From assembly GCA_964455525.1 (NCBI GenBank), contig CAYVWR010000010.1:1-64000 (forward strand): a stretch of DNA of 64,000 nt, in the 5' to 3' direction. Source of the stretch: JAFDZV01 sp964455525 (GTDB lineage: Bacteria; Bacteroidota; Ignavibacteria; OLB7). Positions 35,128-45,052 of the stretch are shown in pieces. The notes below the pieces were generated by a model. That model made no database searches and had not been told where the DNA came from. It saw nothing but the letters and a program-made list of their open reading frames with translations. The first letter of the stretch is position 1, and each line of letters begins with the position of its first letter. A program made the position numbers and the translations under genes.

Positions 35128-35158
35128 TTGCCTTCACCTCCGTATCATCGTACCTTTG
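35128..35158 (+). promoter_or_regulatory. Bacteroidota-type promoter of the initiator tRNA
   Basis: TTG (35128-35130) and TACCTTTG (35151-35158) are separated by 20 bases, matching the primary sigma factor promoter of Bacteroidota (TTG, 19-21 bases, TAnnTTTG). Transcription would start near 35165, about 37 bases before the tRNA. Confidence 0.7.
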
Positions 35159-35201
35159 TGTTCCCTTCAGCACACAACGTGTGTACGGAAGGGATTGACA
35201 T

Positions 35202-35274
<73 letters not shown>

Positions 35275-35282
35275 CTCCTGAG

Positions 35283-35317
35283 AAAGGCCTGAGTCGTAAC
35301 GACCCAGGCCTTTTTTT
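35283..35317 (+). terminator. intrinsic terminator after the tRNA
   Basis: AAAGGCCTG and CAGGCCTTT pair around an inner GTCG/CGAC stem (one mismatch between), followed by a run of T. It lies 8 bases past the tRNA. Confidence 0.9.
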
Positions 35318-35571
35318 GTTGGGGAGACCAGAGTCCAACGAACGACGGCCTGGCACGTGTAGGGCGTTGCGTTCCGGCCTGAAACATGCGGATCGGTGGA
35401 AAGAAGCAGATGTTTGGATCGGCATCCACACCCTGCAACTATCCGCCTGCAACTATCCGATGGCAAGAGTCGTCATCAACCGTGTCGTGTCCCACGATCG
35501 GCGGCCTGCCCTGTTGCAATACCGGCGCTGCTCGTACATTCGGATCATTCAGCCGCTTGTATCTCTACCCC

Positions 35572-36414
35572 ATGCAGTACCCAGCATCACAGATTATGCA
35601 CCGGCGCACCGGCGAAGGTTCGCCGGCGCTGATGATCCATGGCAACCCGGCCACTCATACGCTCTGGCGTCCAATCGCCGAACGGGTAGCGCTCGAACGC
35701 ACGGTTTATACGATCGATCTGCCGGGATTTGGTGCCAGCCCGCCGCCGCCTGACCATCGAGGGTACAGCATCCCGCAGATGGCCCGGACGATCCTCGATT
35801 TCGCCGATCTGCATGGCATCGCCCGTTTCGATCTGGTTGGCCATTCATTTGGCGGTGCCATCTGCATCATGCTTGCATCGGAAGCTCCCGAACGTATACG
35901 ATCGCTCGCCGTGCTCACCCCCCTTACCGATCACCGTCCACCGATTGCATCGCTGCTCAGTCTCCCACAGATGGAACGGATTGCCGGCATGGTCTGGAGG
36001 CAGGCGCCATCCCCCATGCGACGCTGGTTCGCACGGCAGTGGACCCACATCAGCTATGGCGCAGGGTACTCGCGGGTGCGCTCCGAGGAGGTTGCACACG
36101 AGGTCGATCGCGCCGACATCATCCCCAGCATCTGCGGGCTGATGACCCAAGCGGATTACGATGGGTATCGCCGGTGCATCCGTCGCGTGGCGGATCTCGG
36201 CAGCCTTCCCCTGCTTCTGGTCGGCGCCGGTGCCGACCGCATCATCCCCTATGCCCAGTTTCAGGGCCTGCGCGCCCAGCTTGGCCGCGCATCCTGCCAT
36301 ATCTTCCCCCATGGCGGCCATGTGCCGATGTGGCAGTATCCAGATGAAGTCGCGGCGATCATCTCGCGGTTCTGGAACGAGGCGGGTGCGAGCAACCCGT
36401 CCCAGGGGAACTAG
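35572..36414 (+). CDS. alpha/beta hydrolase
   Basis: The 280-residue protein has the alpha/beta-hydrolase fold with an intact catalytic set: oxyanion loop HGNP (23-26), nucleophile Ser92 in GHSFGG, an acid in GAGADRIIP, and a His in PHGGHVPMW. No signal peptide is seen, so it is probably cytoplasmic. Substrate cannot be told; esterases, C-C hydrolases and haloalkane dehalogenase relatives share this pattern. The frame is open upstream to 35386, but family similarity only begins at this ATG. A glycosyltransferase follows 137 bases on. Confidence 0.85.
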   Translation: MQYPASQIMHRRTGEGSPALMIHGNPATHTLWRPIAERVALERTVYTIDLPGFGASPPPPDHRGYSIPQMARTILDFADLHGIARFDLVGHSFGGAICIMLASEAPERIRSLAVLTPLTDHRPPIASLLSLPQMERIAGMVWRQAPSPMRRWFARQWTHISYGAGYSRVRSEEVAHEVDRADIIPSICGLMTQADYDGYRRCIRRVADLGSLPLLLVGAGADRIIPYAQFQGLRAQLGRASCHIFPHGGHVPMWQYPDEVAAIISRFWNEAGASNPSQGN

Positions 36415-36551
36415 TACGCCCGGCCGGATTGTTCCCTTTGAACGGTGAAACGGCATCAGCCCGATGCAGAAACACTCCCCGCGTAGAGCGGCCCGTGGCT
36501 GGCAGCGGTTCACAAAGTCCTGCCCCCGGTATCTCGGCATCCCTCAGCCCT

Positions 36552-37727
36552 ATGTTCTCACTCATATCCCCGAACGCTTTGCTCATCTACGCCTCCATCG
36601 TCGCCGCGATCAGCCTGATCTGGCTTGCTCTGATGATCTATGTGATGCTGCGGCAACGGCATGCACGCCAGGCGCCACCGATGCAGCACCTCTGGCCCTC
36701 GGTAACGGTTGTTGTGGCAGCGATGAACGAGGAGGAAACGATAGGCCCGGCGATGCGATCGCTGCTGGCGCTTGATTATCCCGACCTTCAGATCATCGCT
36801 GTGGACGACCGCTCCACCGACCGCACCGGAGCCATACTCGGCCAACTCGCCTCGGAGCATCCCGATCGGCTCCTGACGATCCGTATCGACCATCTCCCGG
36901 ACGGCTGGCTTGGCAAGTGCAATGCGCTCCATAGAGCATCACAGCATGCACGTGGCGAGTGGATACTGTTCACCGATGCCGACGTGATTTTCGAGCCACA
37001 GGCGCTCCGCACGGCTGCGGCCTTTGCGACGGCATATCGTGCCGATCATATCGTGCTCTTCCCGCTGATGCTCTGGAAAAGTTATATGGAGGCCGGACTG
37101 CTTGCGCTTTTCACCATGGCCTTTACCGTCGGCTTCCAGATCTGGCGCGTGGAGTCTCGCTCGAAACGCTCGTTTGTGGGCGTCGGTGCCTTCAATATGG
37201 TGCGGCGTGAATGTTACGAGCGGTTCGGCGGGCACCTGCCGCTCCGTCTGGAAGTGGCAGATGATGTCAAGCTCGGCTACCTTGTCAAGAAACATGGCGG
37301 CCGATCAATGACGGTACATTCCGATGCAGAAGTACGGGTCCGCTGGCGCGAAGGTGCGCTTGACACCGTACGAGGGCTGGAACGAAGCGGCTTTGCGGGC
37401 ATCGACTTCAACTGGTTCAGGCTGGTGGGGGTGGTTCTCTTCTGCACGGCTGCGATATTCTTCCCCTATCTGTTTCCCTTTATCGACAGTTCACCGGCAA
37501 CCATCACGCTCTCGCTCATCTCGATCGCCTCGATCCTGGGCGTCTATGCCATAGCCGCACGCCAGCATGGCCTGCCGCTCTGGATCGGTATACTCCATCC
37601 GGCGGCATGCGCCCTCTTCGCCTATGCATTCGCCCGCTCCGCGGTCCTTACAACCGCACGTGGCGGGCTAAGCTGGCGTGGCACATTCTACTCGATCGAG
37701 GAATTGAAAAAGGGAACGGTACGTTAG
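36552..37727 (+). CDS. membrane glycosyltransferase family 2
   Basis: A 391-residue enzyme with an N-terminal membrane helix (8-30), a family 2 catalytic domain and about three C-terminal helices. Key sites: VAAMNEEETI, Asp85-Asp86 in AVDDRSTD, DAD at 142-144, and a later ADDVKLG. The topology is like the CrtQ/hopanoid or carotenoid glycosyltransferase group, where sugars go onto lipid acceptors, but the acceptor is not clear here. The start at 36552 fits; the longer open frame from 36429 looks untranslated. Confidence 0.85.
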   Translation: MFSLISPNALLIYASIVAAISLIWLALMIYVMLRQRHARQAPPMQHLWPSVTVVVAAMNEEETIGPAMRSLLALDYPDLQIIAVDDRSTDRTGAILGQLASEHPDRLLTIRIDHLPDGWLGKCNALHRASQHARGEWILFTDADVIFEPQALRTAAAFATAYRADHIVLFPLMLWKSYMEAGLLALFTMAFTVGFQIWRVESRSKRSFVGVGAFNMVRRECYERFGGHLPLRLEVADDVKLGYLVKKHGGRSMTVHSDAEVRVRWREGALDTVRGLERSGFAGIDFNWFRLVGVVLFCTAAIFFPYLFPFIDSSPATITLSLISIASILGVYAIAARQHGLPLWIGILHPAACALFAYAFARSAVLTTARGGLSWRGTFYSIEELKKGTVR

Positions 37728-37774
37728 AAGCGGCTCCGCCCCATGGCTGCGCCCACGATATGCAACACAACTCT

Positions 37775-37785
37775 CCCCCCCCCCC
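37775..37785. repeat. C11 homopolymer upstream of the TonB receptor
   Basis: Eleven C in a row 158 bases before the receptor start. Tracts of this kind change length by slippage and can alter promoter spacing. Confidence 0.9.
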
Positions 37786-37943
37786 ATCCAGGAAGCGGCA
37801 ACCGCAATGGCAGCAGGCAAATCCCTGTAATCTTCTGCAATTTCATCGTCCGGCCGCAACCATTCCGCAAGGGCCAAGTACGCTGTGCCACTGAGCGCGA
37901 TAGACCCGATCGATTCATCTATACTCAATCTGGAAGGACCGTT

Positions 37944-40235
37944 ATGTCTAGCCCAAGAACAGGGGCAGCCCTTTCACTTCTGATGCTGCTTCTTGCCTTT
38001 CCCTCCGGGATTCATCTGCTGGCGCAGGACGGGCAGAAGGGAACAATCAACGGCTATGTGGAGGATGCCGATACAAAGGAGACGATTATCGGCGCCACCC
38101 TGACGATCAAAGGAACAAAACTTGGCGCGGTTGCCAACAGGAGCGGCTTCTTTGTCATCAAGGATATTCCACTTGGCAGGCAGACGGTGATTGTCAGCTC
38201 GGTTGGCTACGATCGTCTGGAGATGGAGCTGGAGATCACGCCGGGAGAATCGAGAAAGATGACATTCTCGCTGAAGCCGAGATCAATACGCTCGGAAGAG
38301 ATTACCGTAACAGCGGAGCGGGATGCCGAAAAGCGGCAGATCGACGTAAGCCGTGTAAATATTCCGGTGGCGCAGCTCAACCAGCTTCGTGTAGGGGGCG
38401 AGTCCGATGTATTCCGCTCGCTTCAGTATATGCCGGGCATTCTCACATCATCGCAGATTTCAAGCGGCCTCTATATCCGTGGTGGTTCCCCTGACCAGAA
38501 CCTGGTGCTGATCGACGGCTCCACGGTTTACAACCCATCCCATCTGCTTGGATTTTTCTCGGCGTTCAACCCGGATGCCATCAAGGATGTGGATCTTATC
38601 AAGGGTGGTTTCCCGGCCGAATACGGCGGCCGGCTTTCGGCGGTACTGAACCTATCGCAGAAAGATGGCAACAGAAAGGAGTTCGAGGGGGTCGCCTCGC
38701 TCGGCGCCATCTCCTCGCGGCTATCGTTGCAGGGTCCGATTGGCAACGGCTCCTGGTTTATAGGCGGACGCCGCACTTATCTGGATCTTCTGCTTGGCCT
38801 TCTTCCTGAGGATAAGGAGAACCCGCTGCCCTCGTTCAACTTCTACGACGCAAACGTCAAGATCACCCAGGATATCACCGGCAGCGACCGCATCTCCCTG
38901 AGCGGCTTTCTCAGCGCCGACAACCTTGGCCTGGATGGCAACCAGGTGCAGTTTGATATCGGCCTCGGCAATCGCGCAGGCTCGCTTCGCTGGACTCATA
39001 TCTTTGGCGACAATCTCTTTACAGTGCTGAACCTGAGCGGCAGCCGTTATAATAACGGCTTCGGCGGCAACCAGACCGGCTTCGAGTTCGCGATCGAGAA
39101 CATCATCACCGACTACACAGCCAAGGCAGCGGTGGAATGGTTTGCCTCGCAGGATCTGACGCTGAAAGCAGGGGTGGAATCGACCCATTACATCTTCGAC
39201 TACATGAAGAACTTCAGCGGCAACAAGGATTCCACAGCGCAATCGGGAACGGTGACAAGCGCCGCGGCGAACCTGACGGTAAAGGACTGGACGCACGGAG
39301 GGTTCCTGCAATCGAACTATCAGCTCACCGACCTGCTTTCCTTACAGCTCGGCATACGCGGTGGCTACTCGGAGCTTAGCGGGATCTCTACGGTCGATCC
39401 TCGTGCGGCATTGCGATATCAATGGCAGGAGGGCATAGCCCTGAAGGCCGCATGGGGCATCTATCATCAATATCTGCATCTGGCATCGCAGCCCGATTTC
39501 TCCTTCTTCGACACCTGGCTGCCAACCGATTCCACGGTACAGCCAGGCCGATCCGAGCAGTATATCCTGAGCGTGGAGACCAGCCCATTTGAAGGATACG
39601 ATCTGAATGTGGATGGCTATTACAAGAAGCTCTATAATATCAGCGAGGTAAACCAGTTTGCCACCGATGTCAAGAACGTGGCCGATCTTTTCTATAGCGG
39701 CGATGGCGATGCCTACGGCGTGGAGCTGTTCCTCCAGAAAAAAGACGGCAGGCTGACAGGATGGGTGGGTTATGCTCTCGGCTGGATCAACGCCCGGTTC
39801 GACAGCGTAAACCTTGGCAAGGAGTTTCGTCCGAAGTATGATCGGCGTCACGACCTGAAGATCGTGGGACAATACAGGCTGAACGATCGCTGGGATCTTG
39901 GCGCATCGTTCTCGTTTCAGTCGGGACAGTCCTATACCGGCGTCACCTCACGCTTTCGCACCGGTCTGCCCGGCGGGGATGGCACCGAGGACGTTACGGT
40001 ACCGGCACAGCACTATGGCCTTCGCCTGCCGCCATCGCACCAGTTGAACCTCAACGTCAACTACAACTCGACGATCTTCGACCTGCCGATGCGCCTGCTG
40101 ATCGACATCTACAACGTCTACTCACGACGCGATATCTGGTTCCGCTACTACGATGCAACCAAAGAGGTGACCACCGTGACCGATGTTCGCCTGCTGCCGA
40201 TTCTTCCTACCGTTGCACTGGAAGTGAAATTCTAA
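37944..40235 (+). CDS. TonB-dependent outer membrane receptor
   Basis: A 763-residue outer-membrane protein with a signal peptide (about 1-27), a carboxypeptidase-regulatory-like beta-sandwich (about 31-112, GTINGYVEDADTKETIIGAT), a plug domain (LYIRGGSPDQNLVLIDG and KDVDLIKGGFPAEYGGRLS), and a beta barrel ending in a Phe (VALEVKF), as barrel assembly requires. GGAAGG precedes the ATG. It is followed at once by a DUF4249 lipoprotein, a pairing common in Bacteroidota, which suggests uptake of some nutrient with help of that lipoprotein. The substrate is unknown. The C11 tract upstream may make it phase variable. Confidence 0.93.
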   Translation: MSSPRTGAALSLLMLLLAFPSGIHLLAQDGQKGTINGYVEDADTKETIIGATLTIKGTKLGAVANRSGFFVIKDIPLGRQTVIVSSVGYDRLEMELEITPGESRKMTFSLKPRSIRSEEITVTAERDAEKRQIDVSRVNIPVAQLNQLRVGGESDVFRSLQYMPGILTSSQISSGLYIRGGSPDQNLVLIDGSTVYNPSHLLGFFSAFNPDAIKDVDLIKGGFPAEYGGRLSAVLNLSQKDGNRKEFEGVASLGAISSRLSLQGPIGNGSWFIGGRRTYLDLLLGLLPEDKENPLPSFNFYDANVKITQDITGSDRISLSGFLSADNLGLDGNQVQFDIGLGNRAGSLRWTHIFGDNLFTVLNLSGSRYNNGFGGNQTGFEFAIENIITDYTAKAAVEWFASQDLTLKAGVESTHYIFDYMKNFSGNKDSTAQSGTVTSAAANLTVKDWTHGGFLQSNYQLTDLLSLQLGIRGGYSELSGISTVDPRAALRYQWQEGIALKAAWGIYHQYLHLASQPDFSFFDTWLPTDSTVQPGRSEQYILSVETSPFEGYDLNVDGYYKKLYNISEVNQFATDVKNVADLFYSGDGDAYGVELFLQKKDGRLTGWVGYALGWINARFDSVNLGKEFRPKYDRRHDLKIVGQYRLNDRWDLGASFSFQSGQSYTGVTSRFRTGLPGGDGTEDVTVPAQHYGLRLPPSHQLNLNVNYNSTIFDLPMRLLIDIYNVYSRRDIWFRYYDATKEVTTVTDVRLLPILPTVALEVKF

Positions 40236-40253
40236 TCTCGAGTGATCGATACA

Positions 40254-41153
40254 ATGACTACGACCAACCTCCTGAAACAGCTTGCTCTGGCACTGATCGG
40301 TGCCATCGCCGCCGTTCTGGCCGGATGCGAGGATAATTCGCCGAACGAGTATGTCCCGCAGTATGTGATCCAGGGATACCTGATCGTTGACGAACCGATC
40401 CGTGCTCTTGTGCTATCGCGTTCGCAGCCGGTGACCGATACCTTCAAGGTAGAACGCGGCGTTGTGCCGGACGCCGATGCAAGGATCATCGTCGAAGGCC
40501 GGACGCTACAACTACGCTATCGTGCCACCGAGCAGGGTATCGGCGAGTATTACTACCCTGATACCGCCGAGCTGGTAAAGCCTGGCACCCGGTACACGCT
40601 GGAGATACGGACCAGCGACGGCACAACGCTGACGGCACAGACCCTCACACCACATCGTTTTGCATGGGCAAAGCCGCCGATAGCTCGTGTGATGATACCG
40701 AAGAAGACCGATCCGGCCTATATGAAGCCCCCTGACTCGCTGAATCTGTTCTGGACCGCCGAGGCCGGAGTGCCGGAATTCCTTATCAGCGTTAAAGCGC
40801 TTGATACGCTCGGCTACGGACGGTACCTAAGCCCGGAGACTTCCGAAGCCAACGAGCGTGTGGACGCCGAGCTGGACAAGTTCGATGAGCGCCACTATGA
40901 TGAAACGCTGCGCTGGGGCTTTCTTGCCGGAACTACCAGCCCGGTGGTCTGGGGGGCATTCAAGTGGTACGGCCCGCAGGAGGTTACGCTCTATGCCGGA
41001 GATAGGAACCTGATCAACTGGTTCAAAATGACGAAGTGGGCAGGCAACCCGCAGTACAACCCTATCCTCGGCAACGTGCAGGGGGGGATCGGCATCTTTG
41101 CATCCGCCTCCACCATCCGCGCCGATTATTTTCTGGAGAAGAATACAAGGTAG
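40254..41153 (+). CDS. DUF4249 lipoprotein, partner of the TonB receptor
   Basis: A 299-residue lipoprotein (signal ALIGAIAAVLAGC) with the DUF4249 layout: an early YVIQGYLIVDEPIRALVLSRSQPV, then ARIIVEGRTLQLRY and a GTRYTLEIRTSDGTTLTAQT segment. Members of this family are encoded next to TonB receptors and sit in the outer membrane. It starts 18 bases after the receptor. A GTG twelve bases upstream is another possible start. A G7 tract occurs at 41081-41087, near the end of the gene. Confidence 0.85.
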   Translation: MTTTNLLKQLALALIGAIAAVLAGCEDNSPNEYVPQYVIQGYLIVDEPIRALVLSRSQPVTDTFKVERGVVPDADARIIVEGRTLQLRYRATEQGIGEYYYPDTAELVKPGTRYTLEIRTSDGTTLTAQTLTPHRFAWAKPPIARVMIPKKTDPAYMKPPDSLNLFWTAEAGVPEFLISVKALDTLGYGRYLSPETSEANERVDAELDKFDERHYDETLRWGFLAGTTSPVVWGAFKWYGPQEVTLYAGDRNLINWFKMTKWAGNPQYNPILGNVQGGIGIFASASTIRADYFLEKNTR

Positions 41154-41177
41154 GCAACGCTCGTCATGGCCATGCGC

Positions 41178-41221
41178 GCGGGACGCTGAACCACCTGCAA
41201 TGCGGATGGCCAGCGTCCCGC
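41178..41221. terminator. hairpin between convergent genes
   Basis: GCGGGACGCTG (41178-41188) pairs perfectly over 11 bp with CAGCGTCCCGC (41211-41221). It lies 25 bases past the DUF4249 stop and 73 bases from the stop of the convergent giant gene, so it may serve both. There is no T-run. Confidence 0.55.
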
Positions 41222-41293
41222 CCCGAAGTATCTTCTCCCCCGCAAGGATCTGCTTAGCAACCGTACGCCAGGTGCCGGGCATGCAGATCCTCC

Positions 41294-44200
41294 TTATTTT
41301 TTTACCACCAGTTCGCGACTCTGCCGATCGGTAGGAGTCTCAAGCACACAGTAATAGGTCCCCGAGGCAAGCTGGCCGAGATCGAACCTACCATCATAGC
41401 GGCCGGGGGGCAGATCACCCTCTATAACGGTAGCCACCCGGCGTCCAAGAAGATCGACGATGGAGAGCCGGGTGGGGCCATGCTCCACCAGCTCGAACTC
41501 GAAGGTGACGCCATCGGAGGCAGGATTTGGCGTCGGCGGCTTCAGAGCAACAGGCCCCATATTCCGAAGAAGCCGAACCGGCCCGGTGAAGCAGATATCG
41601 CGCAACCGGAACTCCCCATCCCTTCTGTTCACAACAATGGATTCCCCCCCCGTATCCTCCCACTGAAAACGTATCAGGCGCAACCGTGTGCTCAGCGCAT
41701 CCCCCAGCAATACACGAAACCCCACGCGCAGCAGAACCCCCTGCTCCAGCCCCTCGCTCCGCTCTCCCTCGATCCGCACCATCTGTTCCCCATTGCCCAA
41801 CTCCGTCACATCATCCTGTGATTCAGCACGTAACATCCGGCCGCTGTAGGCAAGCTCCGCGGTGAAGCGACGCGCCCCGCCTGGCGGGACCGAGCGCATC
41901 CCGGCAAGCTCCACCACCACCACGATACTATCGCCAGGACCACCCTCGGCATCAACAACCACGATATCCGTCTCTCCCGGATCACCTCCTATGTGGATCG
42001 GTGCCGAGCGGCTACGGCAGCCTGCCGCGTTGCTATGCTCCACATAGTACTCGCCTCCATGCACCACCACAAGACGCTCCAACCGCTCTCCATCCATCAC
42101 CTCGCCATTACGATACCACTGATAACTCTCTCCGGTGGTCGAGATCAACGTATCTCCCTGCTGGCTAAGCTCCGGCTCCGAAGGACGGGCATGCACATGC
42201 ACACCCACGGATCGTGAGCTTCCCTCGCAACCGCTACTGCTGGCGACCATCACATGATAGCTCCCCGTCTCGCGCACAACGATCCGCTCGCTCGTCTCAC
42301 CGTTCGACCAGAGATACCGTGCATAGCCGGCATCGGCTGCCAGCACAACGCTATCACCCTGGCAGAACACCGTATCGCCGAGTGCCTGAATCCCGGGCGT
42401 TGGCAGCGGCGAGAACCGCACCGGCAGATCGGCCGAACGGGCCAGGCATCCGAGAGCATTGCCAACAACAACCGAGTAGCTGCCGGTGGCTCCTACAAGG
42501 ATCGTTCGTGTAGTATCGCCGTTCGACCAGCGGTAGCTGGCATGATCCCCGGCATCAAGGAGCACGCTATCGCCCTGGCACACAACGCTATCGCCCAGCA
42601 CCGTTATCACCGGCAGGGGATTGGCCATCACCTGCAACTCGACGGCGCGCGATATCCCGCTGCATCCCGATCCGCTCTCCACCGCCACCCAGTACCGACC
42701 TGCCTCGCGGGCGATGATGCGACGTGCCAGCCCGACCTCTACGCTATCGGCATCAGCGCCGGGGGGAGCATGGAACCAGCGATAGCGGGCATACTCGGCA
42801 CCGGCATCAAGCGCGACGCTATCCCCCTGGCAGAAGATCAACGATCCTCCCACGTCGATATGAGGCTGCAACTGTGTGCTCACCTGAACAACAACAACCT
42901 GAGAGACGCCCCGGCAGCCGTTGCTATCCTGAACAGCAACCTCATATGCTCCTGCCTCCCGTATCACCGCAAGCGCATCGGTGCCAAGCACAGCTCCACG
43001 GCTCACATCGCGCCACTCGTAGAGCCTATAGCGTCCGCGCAGATGCAGCTCCACGCTATCGCCCGGACAGATCGTCACAGTATCCCCCGGCACGATCTCC
43101 GGCGGAACCCATTCATAGGCTCTGAGGACCACCTGCTGGCTCATGCCCCGGCATCCATTGCTATCGACGACATCCACCCAGTAATCGCCCGGAGCGCTCA
43201 CGGTGATCCGCCGCGAGCGCTCCCCGTTGCTCCAGCGATAACTGGCATATGCTCCCGCATCCAGCTCGCGGCTCTCCCCGGCACAGAGCCAGAGACTATC
43301 CCCCGGCACGATCCGTGGCACAGGCGGCATGCGCACCGTCACATCGATCGCCTCGGATCTCCAGGTACAGCCCATAGAGTCGGTTACGGTTACGCTATAG
43401 GAGCCGGCCGTATGGATCATCACCTGCTGTGTTGTCTCGCCGTTGTTCCACAGGTAGCCATGAAATCCGGTGCCAGCATCTATAAGCATGCTATCCCCCT
43501 GGCAGAGCACCACGGACCCTATCACGGTAATAGTAATTCTTGGTCTTGACCGAACCGTAACGGTGATGGTATCGGAGGAATAGCAGCCGCTGGCATTGCG
43601 ACCAGTAACGATATAGGCTGTTGTCTGTGTGGGGGATGCGACCGGATCGGCGATGCGTGGATTGTCCAAGCCGGTTGCAGGGAACCACGAGTAGCTTGTG
43701 CCGCCGGTCGCTTTCAGACGTATGGCATCACCATAACAGAGCGAGGTATCCTTTCCGGCATCGATCCTTGGGTAGCTGTTCGGCACGGTTCCCTCGGCAG
43801 GAACAAACGAGTGTAAAAGCAGGCCATCGTTTCCAGGCTCCGCCCCTCGCGGCACGCCATCGGCCAGGCCGTTTGCCCCACCGGCAACGCTGAGCGTGCC
43901 GCCTGGCATACTGAACGAACTCCATATCACACCGCCGCCGCCGCCGCCGCCCGCTCCGTGTTGAGCCATTACGGCCCCCCCGCGGCCTCCTCTGGCAGAC
44001 ACGTTCAGTGCGCCGGAGAAGGCCTCGACATCCACTATAACGGTGCCACCGGCTCCTCCTCCGCCGCCGCCATCGTTCAGAGTGGGGAGCACATCCTCGC
44101 CATTGGCAAGAATGGAACGCCCTCTGCCCTCGACCAGCTTGGCACGGATGATCGCGATGCCCCCCCCCCTGCCGCCTGCGGTTGCAAGACCGTTATTTCC

Positions 44201-45052
44201 CTGTCCGGCACCGCCGCCGCCGCCAAGAAAGATCCGGTTCCCTGCATCATAGGGGGAGGCATATCCACCTACTCCACCCGTGGCAAGCGTGGGATCGTAG
44301 CCGACCCATTGGAGCGCACCGGCTCCGCCAGCGCCACCGTTGGCACCGCCGCCGCCGCCAGCATTGTGATCGTTGCCGCTTCCGCCAGCATTGGCTGCCG
44401 CCCCCCTGCCTCGGAAATAAGGCTCCCGCAGTATCGCCGTCCCCTCACCCTTGTTTGCACTGCCGTGGAATGTGGAGGGATAGAAGTAGTCGGTGCCATC
44501 ACCCGTGGTATATATGAAGTTCATAACATCGCCGCCACGAAATCCCCGGCCGGTGACATCGATATCCGCACCAAACTGCACTATGCCGCTGGACTCGAAC
44601 ACCAGTACGCCACCGGTCCGCCCATCCCACGCCGCGCAGCTCAGCATGCCGTTGATCGTAACGTTTCCATACTGCGGTACATACACCAACTGCACCCCCT
44701 CGCCCAACGTATAACTCCGCGCGATCTTCTGGCGCAGTGTCACCTCCTGTCCATCCACACGTTCCACCGTGCCGAACTCATAAGTACCGGCATTGCCATA
44801 GCTTACCACGCTCCCGAAGCTCGGCGTGTTCGTTGTGGTGATCTGCGATCCCTGCATCTGGATCAGCAGAACCCGGTCCCCCGGCGATAGTGATGATGCC
44901 GAAGTGACGGTCACGCTGTTGCAGAGCGGATTGATCGCCGTTACGGCCATATAGGCATTGATTACGCCGGAGATTACGTTCTGAGCACGAAGGCTTCCAC
45001 CAATCACCACCAGAAAGAGAAGCGATAACGCGGTACGGGCCATTACTGCCAT
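41294..45052 (-). CDS. giant T9SS surface protein with Gly-rich region and eight Ig-like repeats
   Basis: The 1252-residue protein has a signal peptide, an N-terminal region, a Gly-rich region (about 225-400, with GGGGG runs), eight Ig/PKD-like repeats of about 75 residues (each with LCQGDSV, YRWSNGET and a late GC), a cohesin-like beta domain (about 1020-1150) and a T9SS sorting domain (PTPNPASDG to the end, REL VVKK). It is thus predicted to be exported and fixed to the cell surface, as an adhesin or matrix protein. A neighbouring gene (45792-49199) has the same repeat type and ending, so they arose by duplication. A G10 tract lies in the Gly-rich region. Exact function is unknown. Confidence 0.88.
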   Translation of the reverse strand: MAVMARTALSLLFLVVIGGSLRAQNVISGVINAYMAVTAINPLCNSVTVTSASSLSPGDRVLLIQMQGSQITTTNTPSFGSVVSYGNAGTYEFGTVERVDGQEVTLRQKIARSYTLGEGVQLVYVPQYGNVTINGMLSCAAWDGRTGGVLVFESSGIVQFGADIDVTGRGFRGGDVMNFIYTTGDGTDYFYPSTFHGSANKGEGTAILREPYFRGRGAAANAGGSGNDHNAGGGGGANGGAGGAGALQWVGYDPTLATGGVGGYASPYDAGNRIFLGGGGGAGQGNNGLATAGGRGGGIAIIRAKLVEGRGRSILANGEDVLPTLNDGGGGGGAGGTVIVDVEAFSGALNVSARGGRGGAVMAQHGAGGGGGGGVIWSSFSMPGGTLSVAGGANGLADGVPRGAEPGNDGLLLHSFVPAEGTVPNSYPRIDAGKDTSLCYGDAIRLKATGGTSYSWFPATGLDNPRIADPVASPTQTTAYIVTGRNASGCYSSDTITVTVRSRPRITITVIGSVVLCQGDSMLIDAGTGFHGYLWNNGETTQQVMIHTAGSYSVTVTDSMGCTWRSEAIDVTVRMPPVPRIVPGDSLWLCAGESRELDAGAYASYRWSNGERSRRITVSAPGDYWVDVVDSNGCRGMSQQVVLRAYEWVPPEIVPGDTVTICPGDSVELHLRGRYRLYEWRDVSRGAVLGTDALAVIREAGAYEVAVQDSNGCRGVSQVVVVQVSTQLQPHIDVGGSLIFCQGDSVALDAGAEYARYRWFHAPPGADADSVEVGLARRIIAREAGRYWVAVESGSGCSGISRAVELQVMANPLPVITVLGDSVVCQGDSVLLDAGDHASYRWSNGDTTRTILVGATGSYSVVVGNALGCLARSADLPVRFSPLPTPGIQALGDTVFCQGDSVVLAADAGYARYLWSNGETSERIVVRETGSYHVMVASSSGCEGSSRSVGVHVHARPSEPELSQQGDTLISTTGESYQWYRNGEVMDGERLERLVVVHGGEYYVEHSNAAGCRSRSAPIHIGGDPGETDIVVVDAEGGPGDSIVVVVELAGMRSVPPGGARRFTAELAYSGRMLRAESQDDVTELGNGEQMVRIEGERSEGLEQGVLLRVGFRVLLGDALSTRLRLIRFQWEDTGGESIVVNRRDGEFRLRDICFTGPVRLLRNMGPVALKPPTPNPASDGVTFEFELVEHGPTRLSIVDLLGRRVATVIEGDLPPGRYDGRFDLGQLASGTYYCVLETPTDRQSRELVVKK
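44160..44169 (-). repeat. G10 homopolymer inside the giant surface protein gene
   Basis: Ten G in a row on the coding strand, encoding part of GGRGGGI near residue 295. Loss or gain of one G would shift the frame and stop translation. Confidence 0.9.

Noticed and set aside
37743..37943. A longer N-terminus for the TonB receptor, reading through the C11 tract
   Set aside because: The signal peptide and ribosome binding site start at 37944; the added 67 residues look random.
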